Positions 34,908-43,705 are shown, counted from the first letter of the stretch. The stretch is 64,000 nucleotides of DNA from Fumia sp045615345 (GCA_045615345.1 JAZLER010000010.1:1-64000), one strand, 5' to 3'. Numbers and translations are program-made. The notes: a model not told the origin generated them from the sequence alone.

Positions 34908-37304
34908 TTATATATCGCCGGAGTTACGGGAGGATATCTCTACCCACTGCTGTCGCGAAATCAATACATCTCGCGGCTTGCTTCCGTCCTTTGGACCTAT
35001 TATTCCGCGTTCTTCAAGCTCGTCAACAAGACGGGCCGCACGGGAATATCCGACTTTCAAACGGCGCTGAAGATAAGATGTTGATGCCTGTCCCGACTCG
35101 AGAACACATTCAACTGCATCGTTAAAAAGTGGGTCGGAATCGTCATTATCATCGTCCATACCACGGTCGCCTTTTTTCTTTTCCATGGTAGCCTGACGGT
35201 CGATTTCTTCGATAATCTTTTCGTCATATTCCATGGGTTCGCCTTTATTTTTAATAAAGTTTACAACTTCTTCAACCTCGGTATCGCTTACATAACAGCC
35301 CTGTACACGGACAGGTTTTGGATATCCTACGGGATAGAAAAGCATATCACCGCGACCGAGCAGTTTCTCGGCACCGCCACCGTCTAAGATAGTACGGGAG
35401 TCAACCTGGGAAGAAACCGCAAATGCAATTCGCGAGGGGATATTCGCTTTGATAACACCAGTGATAACATCGACAGAAGGTCGCTGTGTTGCGATAATAA
35501 GGTGCATACCGGCAGCGCGTGCCATCTGCGCCAGACGGCAGATAGAGTCTTCAACCTCGTTGGGAGCCGCCATCATAAGGTCAGCAAGCTCGTCAATGAT
35601 AATTACAATCTGAGGCATCGGGTCTAACCCTTCTGTTTTCGCGGCAAGGCGGTTATAACCTTTCAAATCCCTTACATTGTTATCGGCAAAAGCCTTGTAA
35701 CGGTTAAGCATCTCGGTAACTGCCCAGCCCAAAGCACCTGCGGCCTTTCGGGGGTCTGTTACAACGGGGACTAAAAGATGAGGAATTCCGTTGTAAATCC
35801 CAAGCTCAACCACTTTCGGGTCAATCATTAAAAACCTTACTTCCTCGGGGGAAGATTTATAAAGCAGAGAAACAATAATCGAGTTTACGCAAACCGATTT
35901 ACCACTGCCTGTCGCACCTGCAATAAGCAAGTGAGGCATCGAACCGATGTCGCCAACGGTGATGTTACCTGCTATATCACGACCGAGCGCCATCGAAAGC
36001 TTGCTCTTTGAGTTTCTGAATTCTTCGGAATCAACGATTTCGCGGATAGAAACTATGTCGGTTTTTCTGTTCGGAACTTCAATTCCGACAGCAGGTTTAT
36101 TGGGAATAGGTGCTTCAATTCGCACCCCTGCTGTTGCAAGGTTCAAGGCAATATCGTCTGAAAGATTTGTGATTTTACTGATTTTAACGCCTGCAGACGG
36201 CTGAAGCTCGTATCGTGTAACGGCAGGACCTCTGCAGATATCGATGATTTTTGTCTGCACACCGAAACTCTTTAAGGTTTCAACAAGCTTTGTAGCGTTT
36301 GCCTTGAGCTCTTCGCTGACATCGGCATTACTTCTGCCCTTGTTGGGTTTTAAAAGATTAACGGGTGGGAAATTGTAAACCCTCTCGGGCTGAGTTTCAA
36401 CCTTGATGTCCATAGGAATGGGTTTTTCCTTTTTAACAGGCTTTTCCGCTTCCTTTTTAACATCTTCGGGGTTTTTCTTAAAGTCATCAATTGCCCTGTC
36501 AAGTTTATCGTCAAGGGGGCTGTCAATAACCTCGTCAACGGGATTTTCCTTATTGAACTCAAGCTCGGAGTTTCTTAAAATCTCGTCAATAACATCGCCC
36601 GTCTTGTCCTCCTCAAACACAGCGTTTGGCGAGGAAACAGGATGGTCGGGCATCGGGACATCATCGTCAATGTTGATATCAATATTAAATTTCGACTGTC
36701 GTCTTTCTTCCCTTTGTTCTTTGATATGAGTGTAGGTTTCTTCAATCTGTTTTACAGGCTTTGCACAGGTTTTGAAAAATCCGATAAGGGTTGAACCTGT
36801 GATAAGCATCAAAAATACAAAGGTTAAAAGTATAAGGATAATCGCAGCAGGCCATGTGCCCATTTTAAGGAGCGGCCAGCCGAGCACTGCCGCAAGCAGA
36901 CCGCCACTTGAAAGGTAGATACCATCTACCCAGAGCGAGATAAGCTTGCCGAAAAATCCGCTTCCGAGCGGTAAACCGTAGAAAATCTGTGTAAATCCGC
37001 AAAGCAAAAGGAGTAAAACACCTGTCTGCCAAATTTTGTGTTTCACTTCGATATTTTCCTTGTCGATTGCAATTATTATAGCAATTCCCACAACAATCGG
37101 ACCTACCGCATAGCATACAGGACCGAAAAGTCCTTTTAAAAACATAGAAAGCCATTCCCAGAGCCCTGTGCCCGGTATAAGGCTTACAGCTATCACAAAA
37201 AGTCCGACTGCAAACAGTATTATCGCAGAGAACTGTTTTTGTCTTTGTTTTTTGACATCAGCTTTTGTGGGTTTACTCTTTTTTGTCTTTCCCCTGGTTG
37301 CCAT
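34908..37304 (-). CDS. ftsK: DNA translocase FtsK/SpoIIIE
   Basis: Hexameric motor that pumps chromosomal DNA through the division or sporulation septum. 798 residues: four transmembrane segments in the first 190, an acidic/proline-poor linker (about 200-300), then the RecA-like motor with Walker A GATGSGKS (about 465), Walker B VIIIDELADLMM, and the C-terminal gamma winged helix (ECVLESGQASTSYLQRRLKVGYSRAARLVDELEERG) that reads polarity sequences. Downstream of tepA-ylzJ, the same order as Bacillus tepA-ylzJ-spoIIIE, so it may be the SpoIIIE orthologue. Confidence 0.95.
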   Translation of the reverse strand: MATRGKTKKSKPTKADVKKQRQKQFSAIILFAVGLFVIAVSLIPGTGLWEWLSMFLKGLFGPVCYAVGPIVVGIAIIIAIDKENIEVKHKIWQTGVLLLLLCGFTQIFYGLPLGSGFFGKLISLWVDGIYLSSGGLLAAVLGWPLLKMGTWPAAIILILLTFVFLMLITGSTLIGFFKTCAKPVKQIEETYTHIKEQREERRQSKFNIDINIDDDVPMPDHPVSSPNAVFEEDKTGDVIDEILRNSELEFNKENPVDEVIDSPLDDKLDRAIDDFKKNPEDVKKEAEKPVKKEKPIPMDIKVETQPERVYNFPPVNLLKPNKGRSNADVSEELKANATKLVETLKSFGVQTKIIDICRGPAVTRYELQPSAGVKISKITNLSDDIALNLATAGVRIEAPIPNKPAVGIEVPNRKTDIVSIREIVDSEEFRNSKSKLSMALGRDIAGNITVGDIGSMPHLLIAGATGSGKSVCVNSIIVSLLYKSSPEEVRFLMIDPKVVELGIYNGIPHLLVPVVTDPRKAAGALGWAVTEMLNRYKAFADNNVRDLKGYNRLAAKTEGLDPMPQIVIIIDELADLMMAAPNEVEDSICRLAQMARAAGMHLIIATQRPSVDVITGVIKANIPSRIAFAVSSQVDSRTILDGGGAEKLLGRGDMLFYPVGYPKPVRVQGCYVSDTEVEEVVNFIKNKGEPMEYDEKIIEEIDRQATMEKKKGDRGMDDDNDDSDPLFNDAVECVLESGQASTSYLQRRLKVGYSRAARLVDELEERGIIGPKDGSKPRDVLISRQQWVEISSRNSGDI

Positions 37305-37319
37305 AAAAAACCAATCCTT

Positions 37320-37514
37320 TCAGACGCCTTTAACCGTATCATACGGCGACAGTTTTAAATAATCCTCTAAATTTGTTGATATAAGTCTTTTGATAACATA
37401 TTCGTTTTCGTTTTTAACACATTCGCAGATACACCCGTCAACATTCATATATAATGGTTTTTCGGGCGTAAAAGGTGTGATAAGCGACAAGTCGGTCACC
37501 GAATGCAAAATCAT
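37320..37514 (-). CDS. ylzJ: YlzJ-like small protein
   Basis: Protein of 64 residues (MILHSVTDLSLITPF...) with no known motif apart from the YlzJ pattern and position. It overlaps the tepA stop by 4 bases and lies directly upstream of ftsK, exactly where ylzJ sits in Bacillus. Function unknown. Confidence 0.75.
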   Translation of the reverse strand: MILHSVTDLSLITPFTPEKPLYMNVDGCICECVKNENEYVIKRLISTNLEDYLKLSPYDTVKGV

Positions 37515-38197
37515 TTCTCTTCACCTTCTATCATTTCATAGAGGCAGGAAATTGCATCGGAAAGTCCGCCAAGCTCGTCAATAAGCCCTTCGCTCACTGC
37601 AGTTTCGCCATCAATGGAAGTTCCCATATCAAGGGCAAGCTCCCCTGTTTTCATCATAAGCGCCTTGAACCGTTCAGGCGAGATAGCGGAGTTGTCGGTT
37701 ACAAAGCGTACTATTCTGTCCTGCATTTTGTCAAAGTAGGAAAACGACTGCGGAACGCCTAACACAAGCCCGTTCATACGGACAGGATGCACCGTCATTG
37801 TCGCTGACGGCACTATAAAAGAACGCTTTGCTGATACGGCAAGAGGTACTCCTATCGAATGCCCTCCACCGAGCACAATGCTTACTGTCGGAGTTTTCAT
37901 ACCGGCGATAAGTTCAGCTATCGCAAGCCCTGCTTCAACATCGCCTCCAACAGTGTTTAAAAGTATTAAAAGTCCCTTGATTTCCTTACTTTCCTCAATC
38001 GCTACAAGCTGTGGCAGAACATGTTCATACTTTGTGGTTTTGTTCTGAGGAGGCAGAATGTAATGCCCCTCAACCTGACCTATTATACTCAGGCAATGGA
38101 TAAGGTGCTTGCCTTCGGTCGTCACCGACCCCATATCTATAATCTGCTTATGTCTTTCGTCAGTTTCAGACTCTTCTTTTAAAATTTCATCGGACAA
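37511..38197 (-). CDS. tepA: ClpP-family translocation-enhancing peptidase TepA
   Basis: Crotonase-fold serine peptidase of 228 residues related to ClpP. The LLILLNTVGGDVEAG segment (77-90) forms the oxyanion strand, the nucleophile is S114 in GGGHSIGVPLA, and the candidate catalytic His is in TVHPVRMNG. Homologues in Bacillus (YmfB/TepA) promote protein export or degrade small spore proteins. Start is TTG 38197 with AAAGGGGG eight bases upstream. First gene of tepA-ylzJ-ftsK, with a consensus promoter. Confidence 0.88.
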   Translation of the reverse strand: MSDEILKEESETDERHKQIIDMGSVTTEGKHLIHCLSIIGQVEGHYILPPQNKTTKYEHVLPQLVAIEESKEIKGLLILLNTVGGDVEAGLAIAELIAGMKTPTVSIVLGGGHSIGVPLAVSAKRSFIVPSATMTVHPVRMNGLVLGVPQSFSYFDKMQDRIVRFVTDNSAISPERFKALMMKTGELALDMGTSIDGETAVSEGLIDELGGLSDAISCLYEMIEGEEK

Positions 38198-38241
38198 ACT
38201 AAATTCCCCCTTTTGGGATTAGTTTGTGCCCTATAAGTACT

Positions 38242-38270
38242 ATTATACCCTTAAAAAGGGCTGTTGTCAA
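38242..38270 (-). promoter_or_regulatory. Consensus promoter of tepA-ylzJ-ftsK
   Basis: TTGACA (38270-38265), a 17-base spacer and TATAAT (38247-38242). The spacer includes a small CCCTTTTTAAGGG palindrome. Confidence 0.9.
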
Positions 38271-38274
38271 ACAG

Positions 38275-38450
38275 TTTTCCACATCGGTCAAATCCCACAA
38301 AATGGCATTTTCAAAGGGTTTTATCGGGGGTAAATCCCTGAAACAGTGTTGCTTTATGTAACATTATACGATTTGTAATCATTTTCAGTGAATATGCAGT
38401 GGAAAAGTGACTGAACAGATTTTCAACTATGTGGAAAACTCTGTGGAAAG
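38275..38450. other. Cluster of DnaA-box-like 9-mers in a gene-free stretch
   Basis: In the 260-base gap before tepA lie TTTTCCACA (38275, one mismatch to TTATCCACA), AGTGGAAAA (38399), TGTGGAAAA (38430) and TGTGGAAAG (38442). The last two are 12 bases apart. AT-rich sequence follows up to 38533. No dnaA, dnaN or other origin gene is nearby, so this is weak evidence; the sites may be chance. Confidence 0.3.
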
Positions 38451-38533
38451 TGTTAAAAAACCCTTATAATACGCGATTTTACATTTCACATTTTCAAATG
38501 ATACAGATTGTATATGCAACTTTTGAGAAGATT

Positions 38534-39214
38534 TTATACAGTCTTACCGGTAGACAAAAATGCTGTCGCGCGTTCAATGGAATCCTTTGAATTACCCCAG
38601 TCGGAATTTTTCCCGGCGTTGCGGTAATCAAACATACTGCAAAAGTGAGAAATGTCCTTTTTAACGACATCGAGGTAGTTTTCGGAAAGGTTTATTGCAT
38701 CGCGCTCAAACTCTCTTAAAAACTTCTTCGGCATATTTTTATAAGCCGACTTAAGGAGCATTTCAAGATGCGGCAGACATAAGTATTCCTGTTTTTTAAA
38801 GAGGTTTCTGAACTCACTTTCAAGTGCGTACTGTCTTATAGTGGTCTTTATCATCTTTTCAAGCTCAAACTCCACCGTTTCGCAGATATAACAGGTATCG
38901 TTTATCGATTTGAGTGAAGGCTTTTTAGCTTTTTTAATGACACTCTTTATGCCGTTTTTCTTCACTTCAACAAGATGGCTTTCAAGCATCAGCGCAAGCG
39001 ACAGACGGTTTTTAAGACCCGACATATCGTCATAATGCTTTTTACAAAAACCCTTTTCATTTGTCACAATTCTTATATCGGGTTCCATCATAGCGGCACC
39101 CATAATATAATCGATACATCTTTCTTCTAAAATGTTGTGAAGACGGCATAAAGGGCAACCGCACTTCGGCTCAAAAACTTCACTGACGGGGATTGTATAG
39201 ATACTGTCTTTCAT
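38534..39214 (-). CDS. DUF6062 Cys-rich protein
   Basis: Protein of 226 residues. CGCPLCRLHNILEE near residue 18, MGAAMMEPDIRIVTNEKGFCKKHY, then CYICETVEFELEKM (about 105) and YLCLPHLEML (about 142). The repeated CxxC and CxxH pairs suggest two zinc sites. This is the DUF6062 pattern common in Clostridia; no function is known. ATG 39214 is chosen over the ATG six bases upstream because AAAGG is nine bases away. Divergent from the OGG-type glycosylase. Confidence 0.75.
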   Translation of the reverse strand: MKDSIYTIPVSEVFEPKCGCPLCRLHNILEERCIDYIMGAAMMEPDIRIVTNEKGFCKKHYDDMSGLKNRLSLALMLESHLVEVKKNGIKSVIKKAKKPSLKSINDTCYICETVEFELEKMIKTTIRQYALESEFRNLFKKQEYLCLPHLEMLLKSAYKNMPKKFLREFERDAINLSENYLDVVKKDISHFCSMFDYRNAGKNSDWGNSKDSIERATAFLSTGKTV

Positions 39215-39307
39215 TGTCATTTACCTTTCAAAAAGTATTTGCAAAATTATTAAATTTAGTATATCATATTTTTATAAAAAAATAAAGTTTTTTTGAAAGG
39301 AATTATT

Positions 39308-40126
39308 ATGGATATAAAAGAAACTAATGGCGGTGTTTTAGTAACTTCTGATTGCTTTGACCTTGCCGATACTTTGGACTGCGGTCAGTGCTTTCGTTTT
39401 GAAAGTGAAGACAACCTCACTTTTAAGGGTTTTTATAAGTCCCACTTTTTAAATGCTACTAAACTCTCCGACACCGAAACGCTCTTTCATAACACCGATA
39501 TAAAGACATTTAACGAAGTGTGGAGGCAGTTTTTCGACTTTGATACCGATTACGATGCCTTTAAAGAAGTTTTTAAGAAAGATGAAACTTTATCAAAGGC
39601 GTGTGACTTTGCAGGCGGAATAAGAATCTTAAAGCAGGAACCCTGGGAAACCCTCTGCTCATTCATCATAAGCCAGAACAACAACATTCCGCGCATCAAA
39701 GGGATTATCTCAAGGCTTTGCGAAAATTTCGGCGAAGAATGTGAAAACGGTTACCTTTTCCCCTCCGCCGAAAGGATAGCAAAGCTTAATGTTGAGGATT
39801 TAGCCCCCTTGCGTTCAGGTTTCAGGGCGAAGTATATCCTCGATGCCGCAAAGAAAGTGGCAGACAAAGAAATCGTCCTTGATACCCTTTACACAATGCC
39901 CATTGAAAAGGCAAGAAAAATCCTTATGTCAATAAAGGGTGTCGGCCCCAAGGTCGCAGAATGTACACTTCTTTTCGGTTTTTACCGCCTTGAGGCATTC
40001 CCTGTTGACACATGGATTAAAAAAGTACTGACCGAGTACTACCCTGACGGTTTCCCCGGATATGCAAGAGAACACGGCGGTGTCGCTCAGCAGTACTTAT
40101 TCCACTATATAAGAAATAAAAAATAG
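39308..40126 (+). CDS. OGG1-type 8-oxoguanine DNA glycosylase/AP lyase
   Basis: Repair enzyme of 272 residues. An N-terminal OGG-type beta domain (TLDCGQCFRFE) precedes the helix-hairpin-helix SIKGVGPKVAECTLL with catalytic K215 and the acidic D234 in FPVDTWIKK, matching K249/D268 of OGG1. It removes 8-oxoguanine from DNA and cuts the strand. It is the two-domain form lacking the [4Fe-4S] cluster of Nth/MutY. ATG 39308 follows GAAAGGAATT. It stands alone. Confidence 0.9.
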   Translation: MDIKETNGGVLVTSDCFDLADTLDCGQCFRFESEDNLTFKGFYKSHFLNATKLSDTETLFHNTDIKTFNEVWRQFFDFDTDYDAFKEVFKKDETLSKACDFAGGIRILKQEPWETLCSFIISQNNNIPRIKGIISRLCENFGEECENGYLFPSAERIAKLNVEDLAPLRSGFRAKYILDAAKKVADKEIVLDTLYTMPIEKARKILMSIKGVGPKVAECTLLFGFYRLEAFPVDTWIKKVLTEYYPDGFPGYAREHGGVAQQYLFHYIRNKK

Positions 40127-40189
40127 TTTTTAAAGGTCAGGTCAGGTGGCGTTTTCCCCAAAACGCTGCTTTCCCTTTACTTTCCTTTA

Positions 40190-40300
40190 CTATAATTTAC
40201 TTTATTTTTATTTACTTTCCTTTACTTTACTTTAGGGATAAAACCGGGTTTTATTCCTATTAAACCGGGTTTTATTCTCATTTAACACGGTTTTATTATG
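40190..40300. repeat. Low-complexity and short direct repeats
   Basis: TTTACTTTCC/TTTACT runs (40168-40237) are followed by three about 20-base copies of AAACCGGGTTTTATTC or close variants (40241, 40262, 40283). No gene. Confidence 0.7.
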
Positions 40301-40356
40301 CATTCTTCTGATAATCGCCAACAGGATTTACAAAAACACCCTGCAAATTTCTGCCC

Positions 40357-40525
40357 CATCGGAACGCATAAATGCGTTCCCTACAAGCCTTCCCTGTGTA
40401 AGGGGAGCTGTCACGGCTTGTCCGTGACTGAGGGGTTGTCCATTCAAATCCGTCAGGCAACGCCTGACACCAAATTATTCATTATTCATTCGGAACGACA
40501 CGCAGGTCGTTCCCTACGAATCAAA
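40357..40525. repeat. Dispersed palindromic repeats in the gap before the second LRR gene
   Basis: Contains CGGAACGCATAAATGCGTTCCCTACAAG (40359), the AAGGGGAGCTGTCACGGCTTGTCCGTGACTGAGGGGTTG element in two hairpins (40397-40439), GTCAGGCAACGCCTGAC (40453) and GGAACGACACGCAGGTCGTTCCCTACG (40491). No coding potential is convincing. Confidence 0.7.
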
Positions 40526-40527
40526 CC

Positions 40528-40562
40528 AAAAATCCGCCCACATCGAGTGAGCGGATTTTTTC
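40528..40562 (-). terminator. Terminator of the second LRR-dockerin gene
   Basis: ATCCGCTCAC-TCGAT-GTGGGCGGAT stem followed by TTTTGG on the minus strand, right after the stop codon. Confidence 0.75.
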
Positions 40563-42364
40563 TACGCTATTGTATCAAAAATCGAACTAAGATTTGCTAC
40601 CTTACGGTTAATCTGCAATGTATCAGCCGCATTGAGAATAACATCTCCCATTACAAGGTTAGTAACATTTGCAACTTTGAACCTATAATCTGTATCTTCT
40701 GCAAGGTTAAATACTGAAGACAAATTTGCTACCTTACGGTTAATTTGCAATGTATCACCTGCATTTATAATGCCGTCACCCGTAACATCACCATAAAGCC
40801 AGATTTCTACATCCTGTGTTACATTACTGTCAGCAACAGTAATTTCATACTCACGGGGAGCATGCTTTGATTTTGAAACTCTTACAGCATATGTACCTGC
40901 CTCAACACCTTCAAAAGTATATGTACCCGAGTTCCCTGTAACAGTCTTGGTATCGACCACTGCTCCACCACTGATAAGCTCAATGGTTACACCTTTTGAT
41001 GCATCACCAAAGGCTTTTACAGTACCGGAATCTGCTTCACCTCCGGGCATAGAGGAATTGAAATGGATATTAGCGTTTGTGAGATCTTCATTATAACTTC
41101 CTATTCCAATAGCATTCCATTCTTCTTCAGTACCGCCATAATACACGTCGGTTAATGATTCGCAATCATAGAAAGCATCATCTCCGATATTTGTAACGCT
41201 GACAGGCATCTCAATCACAGCAAGAGAAGTACAATAATTAAAAGCATATTCACCTATATCTGTCACACTGTCAGGAATTTCAATTGAAGTCAGAGATGTA
41301 CAATCGTTAAAAGCAGAACCGCCTATACTTGTAACGCTGTCGGGAATTTCAAGCTCGGTGAGAGAGGTACAACCATCAAAAGAACGATAACCTATACTTG
41401 TAACATAATCGGGAATTATACTGTTTTTACAACCTGTCACAAGCGTATTTGTGGCTGTTTCGATAATACAGTTACTGTCACTATGATATTTTGTGTTACC
41501 ACTTGCTAAAACTATTGATTCCAGAGAAGCACAATAACTGAAAATACGCGAACCTATACTTGTAACACTGTTAGGAATTTCAATTGAAGTGAGGGATTCA
41601 CAACCCCAAAAAGCATTATCACTTATATTTGTAACGCTATTTGGAATTTTAATTGAATTAAGTGATTCACACCAGACAAAAGTCCCTTCTTCTATACTTG
41701 TAATACTGTCAGGAATTTCAATTGCAATGAGAGAATCACATTCATAGAAAGCACTACCACCTATACTTGTTACACTGTCGGGAATTTCAATTGCAATGAG
41801 AGAATCACATTCATAGAAAGCACTACCACCTATACTTGTTACACTGTCGGGAATTTCAACTTCGGTGAGAGAGTGACAACTCCCAAAAGCATATTCACCT
41901 ATACTTGTAACGCTGATTGGTATCTCGATTGTTGCAAGAGAAACGCAATTATTAAAAAGTTTTTCAGATATGCTTGAAATACCGCTACCTAAATCCACAG
42001 AGCTTAGAGAACGGCATTCTTCAAAAGCAGAACCGCCTATACTTGTAACACTGTCAGAAATTTTAACTGTGGTGAGATAGTCACACCATCGGAAAACCTC
42101 ATCACTTATACTTGTAACGCCATATTTGACAATAATGCTTTCTATTGAATCTGTGTAGGATTTCCACGGGATAGAAGAATAATAAGTATAATTCTCCATC
42201 TCTCCCGTACCACTGATAGTCAAAACTCCATCTTCATCAAGTGTCCAGGTGAGATTGTCGCCACATTTACCCGAGGCAGTGACTGTTGCGGCACTCACGG
42301 TAACGCCGTTAAAAAGGCTCATTACCATAATGAGTGCTAAGGCTAAGCTTAAGATTTTTTTCAT
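40562..42364 (-). CDS. Secreted BspA-like leucine-rich-repeat protein with C-terminal dockerin (second paralogue)
   Basis: Protein of 600 residues, paralogous to 14097-16859. Signal peptide MKKILSLALALIMVMSLFNG... ends VSAA, almost identical to the paralogue. One SGKCGDNLTWTLDEDGVLTISG module, then about fifteen LRR_5 repeats (AFYECDSLIAIEIPDSVTSIG). A carboxypeptidase-regulatory-like domain (GTVKAFGDASKGVTIEL) and a dockerin with DVTGDGIINAGD as first calcium loop follow; the second repeat has an insertion. Expected at the cell surface or on a scaffoldin. ATG 42364 has AGGAGG nine bases upstream. Two promoters are visible. Confidence 0.9.
   Translation of the reverse strand: MKKILSLALALIMVMSLFNGVTVSAATVTASGKCGDNLTWTLDEDGVLTISGTGEMENYTYYSSIPWKSYTDSIESIIVKYGVTSISDEVFRWCDYLTTVKISDSVTSIGGSAFEECRSLSSVDLGSGISSISEKLFNNCVSLATIEIPISVTSIGEYAFGSCHSLTEVEIPDSVTSIGGSAFYECDSLIAIEIPDSVTSIGGSAFYECDSLIAIEIPDSITSIEEGTFVWCESLNSIKIPNSVTNISDNAFWGCESLTSIEIPNSVTSIGSRIFSYCASLESIVLASGNTKYHSDSNCIIETATNTLVTGCKNSIIPDYVTSIGYRSFDGCTSLTELEIPDSVTSIGGSAFNDCTSLTSIEIPDSVTDIGEYAFNYCTSLAVIEMPVSVTNIGDDAFYDCESLTDVYYGGTEEEWNAIGIGSYNEDLTNANIHFNSSMPGGEADSGTVKAFGDASKGVTIELISGGAVVDTKTVTGNSGTYTFEGVEAGTYAVRVSKSKHAPREYEITVADSNVTQDVEIWLYGDVTGDGIINAGDTLQINRKVANLSSVFNLAEDTDYRFKVANVTNLVMGDVILNAADTLQINRKVANLSSIFDTIA
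41709..41848 (-). repeat. Perfect 69-base tandem duplication in the LRR region
   Basis: Two consecutive 69-base units containing TTCAATTGCAATGAGAGAAT are identical over their whole length, encoding two identical 23-residue LRR_5 units (AFYECDSLIAIEIPDS). Confidence 0.9.
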
Positions 42365-42398
42365 TTTGTTTTCCTCCTAAAAGTATTTCCACTATTCC

Positions 42399-42427
42399 AT
42401 TTTACCTTGCTAAATTGCAAAAGTCAA
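42399..42427 (-). promoter_or_regulatory. Proximal promoter of the second LRR-dockerin gene
   Basis: TTGACT (42427-42422), a 17-base spacer and TAAAAT (42404-42399). It would bypass the terminated leader. Between the leader terminator and this promoter is another AGGAGG with an 8-codon reading frame (MKNLIAFY, 42449 to 42423). Confidence 0.7.
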
Positions 42428-42467
42428 TAGAAAGCGATTAAGTTTTTCATTTTAACTAATTCCTCCT

Positions 42468-42693
42468 AAAATAAAAAGTGCGGCTACCGAAGTAACCGCA
42501 CAAAAAACGCAAACTCCGATAGTCGCCAAACTAACCGAGTGTGAAATAAGGCGTAACTTACCATACTTACAGCCGAAGGAATTTGCGTTTTTATCAAATT
42601 CATTTCAACTGTAAGAATTGAGCAATTAAGCGTATTTATTCCCATAAAAAAGAAAATACACCTGATTTCACACAATATTCAGTTAGTTTGGCA
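42468..42693 (-). promoter_or_regulatory. Structured leader RNA with perfect terminator, second copy
   Basis: Starting near 42693, GCCAAACTAAC and GTGTGAAAT near the 5' end can pair with ATTTCACAC and GTTAGTTTGGC about 150 bases later. AAACGCAAATTCC can pair with GGAGTTTGCGTTT, which crosses the first stem, so the two are a pseudoknot or alternatives. The leader ends with a perfect GTGCGGTTAC-TTCG-GTAGCCGCAC hairpin (42501-42478) and TTTTTATTTT. The 3' 60 bases match the leader at 16875-17034. It could be a cis-regulator or release a short RNA. Confidence 0.6.
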
Positions 42694-42699
42694 ATAAAC

Positions 42700-42728
42700 A
42701 TTATACCACCTATTTTTAAAAATATCAA
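42700..42728 (-). promoter_or_regulatory. Distal promoter of the second LRR leader
   Basis: TTGATA (42728-42723), a 17-base spacer and TATAAT (42705-42700). Confidence 0.85.
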
Positions 42729-42739
42729 CTGTTTAAAAT

Positions 42740-42960
42740 AAAAAAGCCTTCCTTGTGTAAGGGGAGGTTGCGAGCGTGCCCGATGGGCAATGAAGCGAGC
42801 AAAACGAAGCGTAGCGGTCAAAAGTTATTGGCTGATAGCCGTAAATAACTTTTGGGCACCGCAAGAGGTCAAGGGGGACCGCGTCAGCGGTGGATGAGGT
42901 GTCCTTTCAAATCGTTCGCCTTAGCAAAACACCATATCTTTGCCAAAGGCAAACGGCGTG
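42740..42960. repeat. Dispersed repeat element between pflA and the LRR leader
   Basis: Begins AAAAAAGCCTTCCTTGTGTA, contains AAAAGTTATTGGCTGATAGCCGTAAATAACTTTT (a long imperfect palindrome at 42820-42853), and ends with AAGGGGGACCGCGTCAGCGG followed by TGGATGAGGTG, the inverted copy of 28420-28452. No gene. Confidence 0.7.
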
Positions 42961-42979
42961 CCGAAGGCAAATCATAACT

Positions 42980-43008
42980 AAAAACAGCCTCTCAATCGAG
43001 AGGCTGTT
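42980..43008 (-). terminator. Terminator of pflB-pflA
   Basis: AGCCTCTC-GATT-GAGAGGCT stem followed by GTTTTTAG on the minus strand; the stem overlaps the pflA stop codon. Confidence 0.85.
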
Positions 43009-43705
43009 TTATTAGTTTTTCCAGTTCTTTTACTTTTTTCGCATCTGCTGAGGGGTAGATGTCAAAGGGGAAAGCAATTCCCATTTTTTCATATTTTTCC
43101 TTGCAAAGCTTCCTAAACGGAAGAAGTTCTACTTTTTTAATGCACTTTTTACCCTTGATAATTTCTTTGAGCTTTTTTATATTCTCTTCGTTATCGTTGA
43201 CAGATGGTACTATAACCTGCCTTATCCAGGTATCAATGTTTCTTAATTCAAGCTCATCTAAAAACATTAAAACCTTATCAAGGGAAGTTCCGATATATTT
43301 TTTATAATCCTCATCATTTGTCATTTTGATATCGAGCAGAACACAGTCGGTCACAGTGAGAAGCTTTTTAACATCGTCATTCAAAACACTGCCCGAAGTA
43401 TCAATCGCTGTATGTATTCCCATTTCCTTACAAAGGGAAAAAAGCTCGTATAAAAACTCAGCCTGCAAAAGCGGTTCACCACCCGAAACAGTGATGCCAC
43501 CCTCATCGCCAAAGTAATTTTTATATCGTAAAACCTTATCAAGAATTTCCTTTGCCGTTACTTCTTCCCCGCCCTGAGTACTCTGGGTATCGGGGTTGTG
43601 ACAGTAACCGCATCTGAGGTTGCACCCCTGCATAAACAAAACAAAGCGTACGCCCGGTCCGTCCAAAGTTCCCATACTCTGACAGGAATGTACTTTTCCG
43701 TTCAT
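42992..43705 (-). CDS. pflA: Pyruvate formate-lyase activating enzyme
   Basis: Radical SAM activase of 237 residues that installs the glycyl radical on PflB. The cluster motif CX3CX2C is C28, C32 and C35 (GCNLRCGYC), preceded by the family's DGPGVRFVLFMQG and followed by VSGGEPLLQ. ATG 43705 has AAGGA eight bases upstream; a longer in-frame start is not needed. It is downstream of pflB, separated by about 120 bases that carry a dispersed palindrome. Confidence 0.95.
   Translation of the reverse strand: MNGKVHSCQSMGTLDGPGVRFVLFMQGCNLRCGYCHNPDTQSTQGGEEVTAKEILDKVLRYKNYFGDEGGITVSGGEPLLQAEFLYELFSLCKEMGIHTAIDTSGSVLNDDVKKLLTVTDCVLLDIKMTNDEDYKKYIGTSLDKVLMFLDELELRNIDTWIRQVIVPSVNDNEENIKKLKEIIKGKKCIKKVELLPFRKLCKEKYEKMGIAFPFDIYPSADAKKVKELEKLIKQPLD

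Noticed and set aside
40298..40717. Plus-strand frame of 139 codons before the second LRR gene
   Set aside because: Runs through dispersed palindromes and then antisense to the dockerin; no support as a gene.
42468..42693. T-box or c-di-GMP riboswitch identity for the LRR leader
   Set aside because: No AGGGTGGNACCGCG T-box core and no GEMM-type aptamer core found; left as unknown.
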